A stretch of DNA of 64,000 nucleotides from Autumnicola psychrophila. GTDB taxonomy: Bacteria; Bacteroidota; Bacteroidia; Flavobacteriales; Flavobacteriaceae. A program made the position numbers and the translations under genes. The notes beneath the pieces are model-generated. The model had not been told where the DNA came from. It saw nothing but the letters and a program-made list of their open reading frames with translations, and made no database searches. Of the stretch, positions 16,789 to 25,511 are shown one piece after another. Positions within the stretch are counted from its first letter, which is position 1, and each line of letters starts with the position of its first letter. The DNA lies in the NCBI RefSeq assembly GCF_031846645.1, contig NZ_JAVRHN010000012.1, positions 1 through 64,000 on the forward strand, in the 5' to 3' direction.

Positions 16789-18600
16789 ATGAGCAATACA
16801 ACATTAAATTCAAAAGAATTACTCCGCGGTGGCCAGTTCCTGGTAAAGGAAACCAACTGCGAAGATGTTTTCACTCCTGAAGACTTTAACGACGAACAAA
16901 TTATGATGCGCGAATCTGTAAAGGAATTTGTGGAACGTGAAATCTGGCCGAACAAAGAAGAGTTCGAAAAGAAGAACTATAAATTAACCGAAGAAATAAT
17001 GCGCAAAGCCGGGGAACTTGGTTTCCTTGGAGTAGCAGTTCCGGAAGAATACGACGGGCTCGGAATGGGCTTTGTTTCTACCATGTTGGTTTGCGATTAT
17101 ATTTCGGGCGCAACCGGATCTATCGCCACTGCTTTTGGTGCGCATACGGGAATTGGTACAATGCCAATTACTCTTTACGGAACCGAGGAACAGAAGAAAA
17201 AATATGTTCCGAAGCTCGCTACCGGAGAATGGTTTGGTGCTTATGCTCTTACAGAACCTGGAGCGGGAAGTGATGCAAATTCCGGAAAGACAAAAGCGGT
17301 TCTTTCTGAAGATGGAAAACACTACAGCATTAGCGGACAAAAAATGTGGATTTCAAACGCAGGTTTTGCCAATGTATTTATTGTTTTCGCAAGGATTGAA
17401 GATGATAAAAACATCACCGGATTTATAGTTGAAAATGATCCGGAAAACGGGATCACTTTTGGAGAGGAAGAGAAAAAACTGGGGATCCACTCCTCCTCTA
17501 CCCGCCAGGTATTTTTTAACGATACAAAGGTTCCGGTTGAGAATATGCTTTCTGAAAGGGGAAACGGTTTTAAAATTGCTATGAACGCGCTGAACATTGG
17601 TCGTATAAAGCTTGCCGCAGCTTCTTTGGATGCACAACGAAGGGTTACAGATCTTTCAGTAAAATATGCTAATGACCGCGTACAATTTAATACTCCAATT
17701 GCCAAATTTGGTGCTATAAAATCGAAGCTTGCAGAAATGGCAACTTCAGCATATGCAGGAGAGGCGGCGTCTTACAGGGCTGCGAAAAATATTGAAGATC
17801 GAATTAACATAAGATTGGAAAGCGGAAGTTCCCATGCTGAAGCAGAACTTAAAGGTGTCGAAGAATATGCTATTGAATGCTCTATTCTAAAAGTAGCTTG
17901 TTCTGAAGATGTTCAGAATTGTAGTGATGAAGGAATTCAGATTTTCGGCGGAATGGGATTCTCTGCAGATACCCCGATGGAATCTGCCTGGAGAGATGCC
18001 CGTATTGCCAGGATTTATGAAGGAACAAACGAGATTAACCGGATGCTCGCTGTGGGAATGTTGGTTAAGAAAGCAATGAAAGGGCATGTTGATCTTTTAG
18101 GACCGGCTACTGCTGTGGGAGATGAGTTGACGGGAATCCCTTCTATGGATAAACCTGATTATTCTGAATTATTCGCAGAAGAAAAAGAAATGATCGGCAA
18201 GTTGAAAAAAGTATTCCTTATGACCGCAGGAAGTGCCGTCCAAAAATTCGGACCAGATTTGGAAGAACATCAGCAGCTTTTAATGGCTTCCGCAGATATT
18301 TTAATTGAGATTTACCTGGCAGAATCTGCCATTCTAAGAGCTGAAAAGAATGCAAAACGCTATGGAGAAGATACTCAGAAAGAGCAAATCGCCATGGCTA
18401 AACTTTATTTGTACCACGCTGTAGACACGGTGAATCAAAAAGCAAAAGAGGGAATTGTTTCTTTCGCTGAAGGTGACGAACAGCGCATGATGCTAATGGG
18501 ACTAAAGCGTTTTACAAAATACCAGAATCAGCCGAATGTTGTTCAATTACGAAATACCATTGCAGAAAAACTGACTTCAGAAAATAAATATTGCTTCTAA
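16789..18600 (+). CDS. fadE: Acyl-CoA dehydrogenase (VLCAD-like)
   Basis: A 603-residue flavoprotein catalysing the first step of beta-oxidation. The FAD/substrate motif GAYALTEPGAGSDA lies at about 149-162, and the catalytic base is Glu411 in RIYEGTNEI. About 170 extra C-terminal residues form a helical extension as in very-long-chain acyl-CoA dehydrogenase and ACAD9, which suggests long-chain substrates. The ATG at 16789 is preferred over an in-frame TTG at 16765, which would add eight unconserved residues. It is the last gene of the fad operon, closed by a strong terminator. Electrons would go to ETF; the etf genes are not in the window. Confidence 0.94.
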   Translation: MSNTTLNSKELLRGGQFLVKETNCEDVFTPEDFNDEQIMMRESVKEFVEREIWPNKEEFEKKNYKLTEEIMRKAGELGFLGVAVPEEYDGLGMGFVSTMLVCDYISGATGSIATAFGAHTGIGTMPITLYGTEEQKKKYVPKLATGEWFGAYALTEPGAGSDANSGKTKAVLSEDGKHYSISGQKMWISNAGFANVFIVFARIEDDKNITGFIVENDPENGITFGEEEKKLGIHSSSTRQVFFNDTKVPVENMLSERGNGFKIAMNALNIGRIKLAAASLDAQRRVTDLSVKYANDRVQFNTPIAKFGAIKSKLAEMATSAYAGEAASYRAAKNIEDRINIRLESGSSHAEAELKGVEEYAIECSILKVACSEDVQNCSDEGIQIFGGMGFSADTPMESAWRDARIARIYEGTNEINRMLAVGMLVKKAMKGHVDLLGPATAVGDELTGIPSMDKPDYSELFAEEKEMIGKLKKVFLMTAGSAVQKFGPDLEEHQQLLMASADILIEIYLAESAILRAEKNAKRYGEDTQKEQIAMAKLYLYHAVDTVNQKAKEGIVSFAEGDEQRMMLMGLKRFTKYQNQPNVVQLRNTIAEKLTSENKYCF

Positions 18601-18616
18601 GCATGCTGTTTATTGC

Positions 18617-18648
18617 AAAAAAAGCCGTCTCTTCAGACGGCTTTTTTT
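18617..18648. terminator. Bidirectional terminator between fadE and the SMP-30 gene
   Basis: A perfect 14-bp stem (AAAAAAAGCCGTCT with AGACGGCTTTTTTT) around CTTC. It lies between two convergent genes and has A and T runs suited to both strands. Confidence 0.9.
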
Positions 18649-18671
18649 ATATAATTCAGCTAAAAACTCTT

Positions 18672-19577
18672 CTACCATCTCACTCCTTTTACGTCCATTT
18701 TAAGGCTGTATAATGCATCCATTGCAGTAATAAATAAAGTCTGTCCATCTTTTCCTCCAAAAGTTACATTTGCAGTCCAGTTCTCATTTACAGGAATATG
18801 CTTAATTTGTTCTCCGTTTTTATTAAAAACAGTCACTCCATCACCGGTTATGTACAAATTTCCCTGGTTATCTAAAGTCATCCCGTCTGAACCCATTTCT
18901 ACAAATAAAGTTTTATTGCTTAAACCGCCATCTTCAGCAATCGTATAGGAATATGTTTTTTTATCTTTAATATCTGCTATATAAAGCGTTTTTCCATCTG
19001 GTGTTCCTATAATTCCATTTGGTTGCACAAGGTCGTTTGCTAACATAGTGAGCGAATTTGACCCCGGTGCCAGATAATATACGTTTTGACTTTCCAGATC
19101 GGGAGATGAACGATCCCAGTACGGCCTTTGGTAATAAGGATCAGTCAGGTAAATCCCTCCATCTTCAGCTATCCAGAGGTCATTGGGGCCATTTAAGTTT
19201 TCTCCTTCAAAATTATCTACTAAAACTTCAACATTTTTATTCGAACTTATCCTGATTAGTTGATATTCTTCATCTGCACAGGCTATAAGATTACCATCAT
19301 TATCAAAGTAAAGTCCGTTTGCCCTTCCCGCTCCTTCCATAAAAACAGAAACAGAATCAGTTTCTACATCATACTTCAGAATTTTGTCATTCGGTTGATC
19401 GGTAAAAAAGACATCCCCTTTTCTATTTGCCGCCGGTCCCTCGGTAAAATTGTATCCATCTGCAACGAGAAGAAGTTCTGCTCCTTCAGCAACGATGCTA
19501 CTATTCTGTGCACCGCAACTTTGTACGCCAAACATTAGAGTAATAATTCCGAAAAATAAAATAAAATTAGCTTTCAT
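18672..19577 (-). CDS. SMP-30/gluconolactonase-family lipoprotein
   Basis: A 301-residue lipoprotein (lipobox GVQS-C21) with an SMP-30/lactonase propeller. Typical strands are FTEGPAANRKGDVFFTD, LNGPNDLWIAEDGGIYLTDP and VQPNGIIGTPDGKTLYIAD. The conserved Glu in the first and the Asn in PND and PNG are the usual divalent-metal ligands. It probably hydrolyses a sugar lactone or related ester in the periplasm; the substrate is unknown. The start MKANF (19577) is preferred over the in-frame ATG 9 nt upstream because it gives a clean signal peptide. A glycan oxidation set lies 15 kb away, so a functional link is only a guess. Confidence 0.88.
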   Translation of the reverse strand: MKANFILFFGIITLMFGVQSCGAQNSSIVAEGAELLLVADGYNFTEGPAANRKGDVFFTDQPNDKILKYDVETDSVSVFMEGAGRANGLYFDNDGNLIACADEEYQLIRISSNKNVEVLVDNFEGENLNGPNDLWIAEDGGIYLTDPYYQRPYWDRSSPDLESQNVYYLAPGSNSLTMLANDLVQPNGIIGTPDGKTLYIADIKDKKTYSYTIAEDGGLSNKTLFVEMGSDGMTLDNQGNLYITGDGVTVFNKNGEQIKHIPVNENWTANVTFGGKDGQTLFITAMDALYSLKMDVKGVRW

Positions 19578-19592
19578 ATGTATCATTTTTAA

Positions 19593-19612
19593 GATCGAAA
19601 ATTGGCATTTTG
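19593..19612 (+). repeat. Palindromic intergenic element, copy 5
   Basis: GATCGAAAATTGGCATTTTG carries the core with C to G in the loop (TTGGC). It sits just upstream of the SMP-30 gene start in a divergent gap. The rest of this 210-bp gap shows no gene. Confidence 0.55.
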
Positions 19613-19797
19613 TGGCCTCCTATTTTTAAGGTTAACAAATATCTCTAATATAAAGGAACCATGGCAGATATTCTTCAGAAATGACAGAGAAAGTATTACC
19701 GTCATAAAAACAACACCTTTTAAAGTTAAAAGGAGCTTAATTTGAGCTGCTTTAGTTCAAAAAGAAGCATTTTTTCTATAGTTTTAATGGAAATGAA

Positions 19798-20871
19798 GTG
19801 AAAAATACCCTCTCAATGGAAGAATTAGACCAGGAGTTTATCCAATATACAGTTGCAGGTATAATTGCTCTGATTATATGCTTTGTGGCGAGCTTTTATA
19901 TCCTGAAAAGAATAGGTAAAGATCCTAATAATATTTTACCTGTTAATTTTGCAAATCGAATAAGGGTGCCGCTATTGATTTTCCTCGGAAGTCTCCTCTT
20001 GAAAATTGCAATTCTTGGCAGGATATTCACCTTTGATTATACTTATATCATTGTTGGTCGTCTCAGTACCATTGGCATTATATTAAGCATTGCCTGGTTT
20101 CTTATAATTTTTCTGAAAGTGTTTAAAGTACAAATGCTTCGGAAGTACGATGTTGATACTGAAGATAATCTAAAAGCCCGAAAAGTTTATACTCAATTTA
20201 TGATCCTGGAGAATATCATAATTTTCATAATTGTTCTTCTGGCACTAAGTATAGCTCTAATGACTTTTGAAAGTATCCGTTCTGTAGGGGTAAGCCTGTT
20301 AACTTCTGCAGGGATCGCGGGAATTATTATTGGTCTGGCAGCTCAAAAAGCCATAGGTACGCTGCTTGCAGGGATACAGATTGCCTTAACACAGCCCATA
20401 AGACTTGAGGATGTTGTTATTGTGGAAGGAGAATGGGGGAAAATTGAAGAAATCACCCTCACCTACGTTGTAGTAAGAATCTGGGATAAAAGAAGACTGG
20501 TCGTTCCTTCTACATATTTTATTGAAAATACTTTTCAGAACTGGACGCGACAGTCTGCCGACATTCTTGGAACCGTCTTTCTTTATACCGACTATCAAAT
20601 CCCGGTTGAAAAATTAAGAGAAGAACAAACACGGCTCCTTGAAGCTACTCCGTTTTGGGATAAACAAGTAAATGTAATCCAGGTTACAGATGCAACTGAA
20701 AAAACTGTGGAAGTGAGATTATTGGTAAGCGCTAAAGATTCTTCAACGGCTTGGGATCTCAGGGTATATCTTCGGGAGAACATGTTAAAGTATATCCAGA
20801 AAAACTACCCTGAAAGCCTGCCGAAAACAAGAATTAGTATGCCTACAAAAAAGCCCCTAGAAAACTCCTAA
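19798..20871 (+). CDS. MscS-family mechanosensitive ion channel
   Basis: A 357-residue membrane protein (351 if the ATG at 19816 is used instead of this GTG). Four hydrophobic segments lie at about 14-38, 51-70, 78-105 and 130-152. They are followed by the pore helix region SLLTSAGIAGIIIGLAAQKA (about 167-186) with its Gly/Ala packing, and then the Sm-like beta domain starting QPIRLEDVVIVEGEWG. These are the hallmarks of MscS channels, which release solutes on osmotic downshock. The 3' end overlaps the convergent GH15 gene by 15 bp. Two trehalose-related genes follow, which fits an osmotic role. Confidence 0.92.
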   Translation: MKNTLSMEELDQEFIQYTVAGIIALIICFVASFYILKRIGKDPNNILPVNFANRIRVPLLIFLGSLLLKIAILGRIFTFDYTYIIVGRLSTIGIILSIAWFLIIFLKVFKVQMLRKYDVDTEDNLKARKVYTQFMILENIIIFIIVLLALSIALMTFESIRSVGVSLLTSAGIAGIIIGLAAQKAIGTLLAGIQIALTQPIRLEDVVIVEGEWGKIEEITLTYVVVRIWDKRRLVVPSTYFIENTFQNWTRQSADILGTVFLYTDYQIPVEKLREEQTRLLEATPFWDKQVNVIQVTDATEKTVEVRLLVSAKDSSTAWDLRVYLRENMLKYIQKNYPESLPKTRISMPTKKPLENS

Positions 20872-22656
20872 AAAGTTTTCTTCAGAAACCAGTCCTTTAC
20901 TAAAATTCGCTGCTGTTTCAATTAGTGCCAGATGAGAATATGCCTGTGGGAAATTCCCTAACAAACGTTTAGTTTCAAAATCTATATCTTCACTAAAAAG
21001 CCCTAAATGATTGCTGTAAGAAAGAAGCTGATCAAACATAGCCCTAGCTTTCTCTCTTTCTCCTATTTTATATAGACTATCAATAAGCCAAAAAGTACAG
21101 ATGGTAAAGGATGATGTAGGTTCTCCAAAATCATCTTTGTTTTTATAGCGATACATAAGTCCGTCGCGGCAAAGTTCTTTTTCTGTCGCCCTCACCGTAC
21201 TTTCAAAACGTGGATCTTCTGCTTCAATAAACCCATAAGACTCCATTAGTAAAGTGGAAGCATCAAGATCTTTTGAACCGTAGGATTGTGTATATGCCTG
21301 GATTTCTTCATTCCAACCATTGTTATAAATATCATTATAAATATCTGCACGCAGCGTTTTCCATTTGGTATCATTAATTCCCATGCGCAAAACCTCTCCA
21401 ATTTTTATAGCCCGGTCTATTGCGACCCAACATAGAAGTTTTGAAAAAACAAAATGGCGGTCTTCGGTACGAAGTTCCCATATACCCTTGTCTGGTTTTT
21501 GCCAGTTTTCTTCCACAATCATTACGATCCCACGAACGATGGTCCACAATTCCTCGCTATTTTCCAGGGAAGTTTCAAACTGAAGGAACTGCTGATAAAT
21601 TACCTCCATCAAAATTCCGTAGATATCATTTTGCTTCTGAATATATGCTGCATTACCGGTTCTAACGGGAGCGGAACCTTTATAGCCTTTTAAATGGTCC
21701 AGAATATGTTCAGTAAGTTCCTTTTCCCCATTTATACCATACATTATCTGGATTTTTTCATCTTTGTGCGGTATAATATCAATAATAAACTGAAGAAACT
21801 CTTTGGCAGACTGAACATGGCCTAGTCCAGCCATCACTTTTATCACCATAGAGGCATCTCTAATCCAGCAAAACCGGTAATCCCAGTTCCGTTCCTCTCC
21901 TATCGTCTCCGGCAAAGAAGTGGTAGCTGCAGCCAGAACAGCTCCAGATTTTTTATAGCTCAACGCTTTAAGAACCAATGCGCTTCTCATAATTTCGTTG
22001 TGATAATGAGAATACCTGGTTGTCTTTTCGCTCCAGTTCATCCAATAAGTCTTCGTCCTTTGGAATTTAAGGTATGACCTGTCCAGGGTTTGAGGAATAA
22101 GTTTTTCATGATAGGCGAGTAAACAGTAAGAATTTTCCTTCAGAACAATTTCCCTTTCTTCGAGAATACTGTCCAGATCAAAACTCGAATATAAAAAGAG
22201 GGAGTCATATTTCCCTTCTCTTGTAAAGCTCTTAATATAAGAGCCTTTATTCTCATTAAACGTTTTTTCCTTTGCAAACTCCAGGCGCGGATTGTAAATA
22301 ATTTTAAACTTAGGAGCTCCTTTAAGTAACCGGAAAAACCTTATGATATCTGGCGGAGCGTAGTAAGAGCCATCATTGCGCGAGTAACGTGGCATAAAAT
22401 CGATTAGCTGAAATGCATCCTCGCCATTATCAAACACTGTACTTAAAATATTGGTTTCCCAAAGATATTCCTGCTCTATATTATAATCATCACCTGTATT
22501 TATTTCAAAACTTCCTCCTATTTCATTGTCTAGTAATTTTGCAAAAACTCCTGGTGAATTAAAGTTGGGGAGACAACACCAGTCCATAGAACCTGTTTTA
22601 GAAACCAACGCGGCACTTTTACAGTTTCCAATAATTCCGTAATCTAAATTTTCCAT
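20857..22656 (-). CDS. Glycoside hydrolase family 15 protein (glucoamylase or trehalase)
   Basis: A 599-residue soluble protein without a signal peptide. The N-terminal beta domain starts with YGIIGNCKSAALVSKTGSMD, typical of bacterial GH15. The (alpha/alpha)6 catalytic domain has ERNWDYRFCWIRDAS (about 256-270) and GIWELRTEDRHFVFSKLLCW (about 392-411) with the expected acid Glu. Substrates in the family include maltodextrins, dextran and trehalose. Divergent placement 95 bp from the trehalose synthase gene, and the cytoplasmic location, make an alpha,alpha-trehalase an attractive possibility, but glucoamylase cannot be excluded. It overlaps the mscS-like gene tail to tail. Confidence 0.9.
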   Translation of the reverse strand: MENLDYGIIGNCKSAALVSKTGSMDWCCLPNFNSPGVFAKLLDNEIGGSFEINTGDDYNIEQEYLWETNILSTVFDNGEDAFQLIDFMPRYSRNDGSYYAPPDIIRFFRLLKGAPKFKIIYNPRLEFAKEKTFNENKGSYIKSFTREGKYDSLFLYSSFDLDSILEEREIVLKENSYCLLAYHEKLIPQTLDRSYLKFQRTKTYWMNWSEKTTRYSHYHNEIMRSALVLKALSYKKSGAVLAAATTSLPETIGEERNWDYRFCWIRDASMVIKVMAGLGHVQSAKEFLQFIIDIIPHKDEKIQIMYGINGEKELTEHILDHLKGYKGSAPVRTGNAAYIQKQNDIYGILMEVIYQQFLQFETSLENSEELWTIVRGIVMIVEENWQKPDKGIWELRTEDRHFVFSKLLCWVAIDRAIKIGEVLRMGINDTKWKTLRADIYNDIYNNGWNEEIQAYTQSYGSKDLDASTLLMESYGFIEAEDPRFESTVRATEKELCRDGLMYRYKNKDDFGEPTSSFTICTFWLIDSLYKIGEREKARAMFDQLLSYSNHLGLFSEDIDFETKRLLGNFPQAYSHLALIETAANFSKGLVSEENFLGVF

Positions 22657-22720
22657 ATAATCTTAAAGTTCTTTTAAAAGAATGGTATTCTAATATGATT
22701 TTCGGAAATTTAAGAAAAAT

Positions 22721-22728
22721 CAACTTTG
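22721..22728 (+). promoter_or_regulatory. Possible -7 element of the trehalose synthase gene
   Basis: CAACTTTG differs from TAnnTTTG at one base and lies 23 nt before the ATG at 22752. A TTTTCGG segment about 17 nt further upstream could be a weak -33 box. The match supports 22752, not 22695, as the start. Confidence 0.35.
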
Positions 22729-22751
22729 CTGCAACAGAACCAACGAAAAAT

Positions 22752-24959
22752 ATGAGCAAAACTATAATTATCTCGAACAGATTACCCTTACAAATTAACC
22801 TTGAAAATGAGAAGCTGGAAGTTACCCCCAGCGTTGGTGGTCTTGCAACAGGTCTCAAATCATTTCACAAGGAAGGAGACAGTATCTGGATAGGATGGAG
22901 TGGAATGACTGTAGAAGAAATCCCCGAACATCTCCTTGAAGATGTTAAAAGCAAAGCCCGGGAAGAAGATTGCGTGGCGGTTAATCTTACTGAAGATGAA
23001 ATTGAAGGATTCTACTATGGGTTTAGTAACCGTACCATCTGGCCACTATTTCATTATTTTATGGAATTTACCGAATCTGATGACTGGTACTGGGAAACCT
23101 ATAAACAGGTAAATCAAAAATATGCCGATGAAGTTTTAAAGCATTATCAGGAGGGAGATCACATTTGGGTACACGATTACCAGCTGCTATTAGTTCCTAA
23201 AATGATTAGGGAACAGGCTCCAGATGCGATAATTGGCTTTTTTAACCATATACCTTTTCCTTCTTATGAAGTATTTAGAACGCTCCCATGGAGGGATGAA
23301 GTTCTGGAAGGAGTTTTAGGTGCCGATCTTATAGGATTCCACACCTACGATTATGAAAGACATTTCCTGAGTTCTGTTAGTCGGATTCTTCGGCACCAGG
23401 TAGATTTTAATGAAATTACGCTTCCAGACAGAATTGTGAAGGTGGATTCCTTCCCAATGGGAATTGATTACGAAAAATTTGAGAAAGCTGCACTTGATCA
23501 TTTTGAAAAAACATCCGAAAATCAATCTGAATTACAACAAAGGCTGGATCACCACCTAAAAGCTACACCAGATGCCAAGCTAATTTTAAGTCTGGATCGT
23601 CTGGATTATACCAAGGGAATTGCTAACCGTCTAAGGGCTTTCGAATATTTTCTGGACAAATATCCAGAATTCATTGAAAAAGTAAGGCTTGTCATGCTCG
23701 CTGTTCCTTCCCGTTCCAATGTGCCGCAATATCAACGTCTAAAAAGAGAAATTGATGAACTTGTAGGGCGCATAAATGGTAAGTTCTCTACCGTAAGTTG
23801 GACGCCCATCTGGTACTTCTACAGGTCTATGCCTTTTGAAAATCTTATTGATCTCTATACTTCCTGTGATATTGCTTTACTTACACCCATTAGAGATGGG
23901 ATGAATCTGGTTGCTAAGGAATATGTAGCCACCAGGACCAATCATACAGGTGTTTTGATCTTAAGTGAAATGGCAGGTGCTGCACATGAGATGAATGAAG
24001 CGCTTATTATCAATCCGAATAATTTTGACCAAATAGCCTCTACGCTTAAACAGGCTTTTGAAATGCCTGAAGAGGAACAAATTTCGCGCAACAAAATGAT
24101 TCAGAAGAGGTTAAAACGCTACAGTGTAGAGAAGTGGGCACAGGATTTTATGAAAGCCCTGCGTAATACTGAAGATAACCGTCAGGCATTTGAGGCTATA
24201 AGAATAAATTCCAAAGTGTATGATGATCTTCTTGAAACTTATAAAAATGCGAAAAGCAGGATTCTATTCCTGGATTACGATGGGACACTGGTGAATTTTG
24301 CAGATAAGCCCGAAAACGCCCAGCCTGACGAAGAATTAATCACAGTTATAAAAAAACTAGCCAACCAGGAGAATACTGAAGTTATTCTTATTAGCGGAAG
24401 GGATAAAGATACACTTGGTAGATGGTGGGAAGATACACCTATCGATCTAATCTCTGAACATGGGACTTGGGTACGGGAAAAAAGAGCCGACTGGGTACTT
24501 TCAGAAAATGTAAAGAACGACTGGATGGAAGCTGTTCGACCCGTAATCGAAAATTTTGTGGACAGGACACCCGGTACCTTTATTGAAGAAAAAAATTATT
24601 CCCTGGCATGGCATTATAGAAAAGCCGATCCTGAATTGGGAGAAATAAGAGCAAATGAATTATCAAATGTATTGAAGGAGCTCATCTCAAACCATGGACT
24701 AAGTGTTCTAAATGGTAATAAAGTTCTGGAAATTAAAAGCAGTGGAGTTAACAAAGGAAAAGCTTCAAACAAAAAATTGAGAAATCAGGATTTCATTTTT
24801 GCTATAGGAGACGACTGGACAGATGAATACATGTTTAAGGAACTTCCTGAAAAAGCGTATACCGTAAAAGTCGGGATTAAACAAACCAGCGCCAGGTATT
24901 ATGTAGAAGACACTAAAAAAGTGAGAACAATTCTGCAAGCTTTTACCGAAAACGGATAG
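22752..24959 (+). CDS. otsBA: Fused trehalose-6-phosphate synthase / trehalose-6-phosphate phosphatase
   Basis: A 735-residue bifunctional enzyme. The N-terminal GT20 domain (about 1-470) joins UDP-glucose and glucose-6-phosphate; visible motifs are ISNRLPLQI near the start, VHDYQLLLVP and LDRLDYTKGI. The C-terminal HAD domain (about 500-735) removes the phosphate; its nucleophile is Asp508 with Asp510 in FLDYDGTLV, and GDDWTDEYMF is the metal-binding loop. Both activities look intact. Yeast Tps2 has this order with a dead synthase; here the synthase motifs are kept. The ATG at 22752 begins the conserved MSKTIIISNR segment; an upstream in-frame ATG at 22695 would add 19 unconserved residues. 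Trehalose is a common osmoprotectant. Confidence 0.94.
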   Translation: MSKTIIISNRLPLQINLENEKLEVTPSVGGLATGLKSFHKEGDSIWIGWSGMTVEEIPEHLLEDVKSKAREEDCVAVNLTEDEIEGFYYGFSNRTIWPLFHYFMEFTESDDWYWETYKQVNQKYADEVLKHYQEGDHIWVHDYQLLLVPKMIREQAPDAIIGFFNHIPFPSYEVFRTLPWRDEVLEGVLGADLIGFHTYDYERHFLSSVSRILRHQVDFNEITLPDRIVKVDSFPMGIDYEKFEKAALDHFEKTSENQSELQQRLDHHLKATPDAKLILSLDRLDYTKGIANRLRAFEYFLDKYPEFIEKVRLVMLAVPSRSNVPQYQRLKREIDELVGRINGKFSTVSWTPIWYFYRSMPFENLIDLYTSCDIALLTPIRDGMNLVAKEYVATRTNHTGVLILSEMAGAAHEMNEALIINPNNFDQIASTLKQAFEMPEEEQISRNKMIQKRLKRYSVEKWAQDFMKALRNTEDNRQAFEAIRINSKVYDDLLETYKNAKSRILFLDYDGTLVNFADKPENAQPDEELITVIKKLANQENTEVILISGRDKDTLGRWWEDTPIDLISEHGTWVREKRADWVLSENVKNDWMEAVRPVIENFVDRTPGTFIEEKNYSLAWHYRKADPELGEIRANELSNVLKELISNHGLSVLNGNKVLEIKSSGVNKGKASNKKLRNQDFIFAIGDDWTDEYMFKELPEKAYTVKVGIKQTSARYYVEDTKKVRTILQAFTENG

Positions 24960-25099
24960 AACATTTTTGTTAAAATATTGACATTTTAAATAAAAGTTTA
25001 TACCAATGTTAACGAGCAGTTTATGGTCTTAACGCTTATTAGCGTTACTTTTACATTCTAATTAGAATTAGAAACCAAACTAATAAACTACGGACTATT

Positions 25100-25387
25100 A
25101 TGAAATCAGGAAAATTGTTGATAGGATTAATTTCAGGGGCTGCTGCAGGTGCGGTTGCCGGTATATTATTTGCTCCAAAAAAAGGTGCTGAGACCCGTAA
25201 GGCAATCACTCAAACAGGAGATGATTATATTTCTGGCGCAAAAGGAAAGATTAACAACTTTACAGATTCTTTAAATCATAAAGTGGATGCGCTAAAAGCA
25301 AAAACTAAAGCTAATCTTAGCAAATCAAAATCGGAAGAAAAAATAAATGAAGCTAAGGCTGAAATTCATAAAATGAAAGCCAGCTAA
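25100..25387 (+). CDS. YtxH domain protein
   Basis: A 95-residue protein with one N-terminal membrane segment rich in Gly and Ala (LIGLISGAAAGAVAGILFA, about 7-25), followed by PKKGAETRK, the YtxH signature, and then a Lys-rich helical tail. YtxH proteins are membrane-anchored general-stress proteins of unknown mechanism. It sits in the stress-related region downstream of otsBA, 140 nt away, and has its own terminator. Confidence 0.88.
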   Translation: MKSGKLLIGLISGAAAGAVAGILFAPKKGAETRKAITQTGDDYISGAKGKINNFTDSLNHKVDALKAKTKANLSKSKSEEKINEAKAEIHKMKAS

Positions 25388-25412
25388 AAGTTTCATTTCT
25401 AGTAAATTGAAT

Positions 25413-25440
25413 AAAAAGCTTCGGAAACGGAGCTTTTTTT
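25413..25440 (+). terminator. Terminator of the YtxH gene
   Basis: AAAAAGCTTCG pairs with CGGAGCTTTTT (one G-T pair) around a GAAA tetraloop and continues in Ts, 25 nt after the stop. Confidence 0.8.
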
Positions 25441-25465
25441 ATGTCTTCTTCGGAAATATCACCCT

Positions 25466-25497
25466 TTTGTACGATCGCTAAAGAGGTGGTATCTTTA
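25466..25497 (+). promoter_or_regulatory. Promoter of the M28 peptidase gene
   Basis: TTTG at 25466-25469, a 20-nt spacer and TATCTTTA (one mismatch to TAnnTTTG), 14 nt before the ATG. Confidence 0.5.
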
Positions 25498-25511
25498 CAA
25501 AAATTAAAAGC

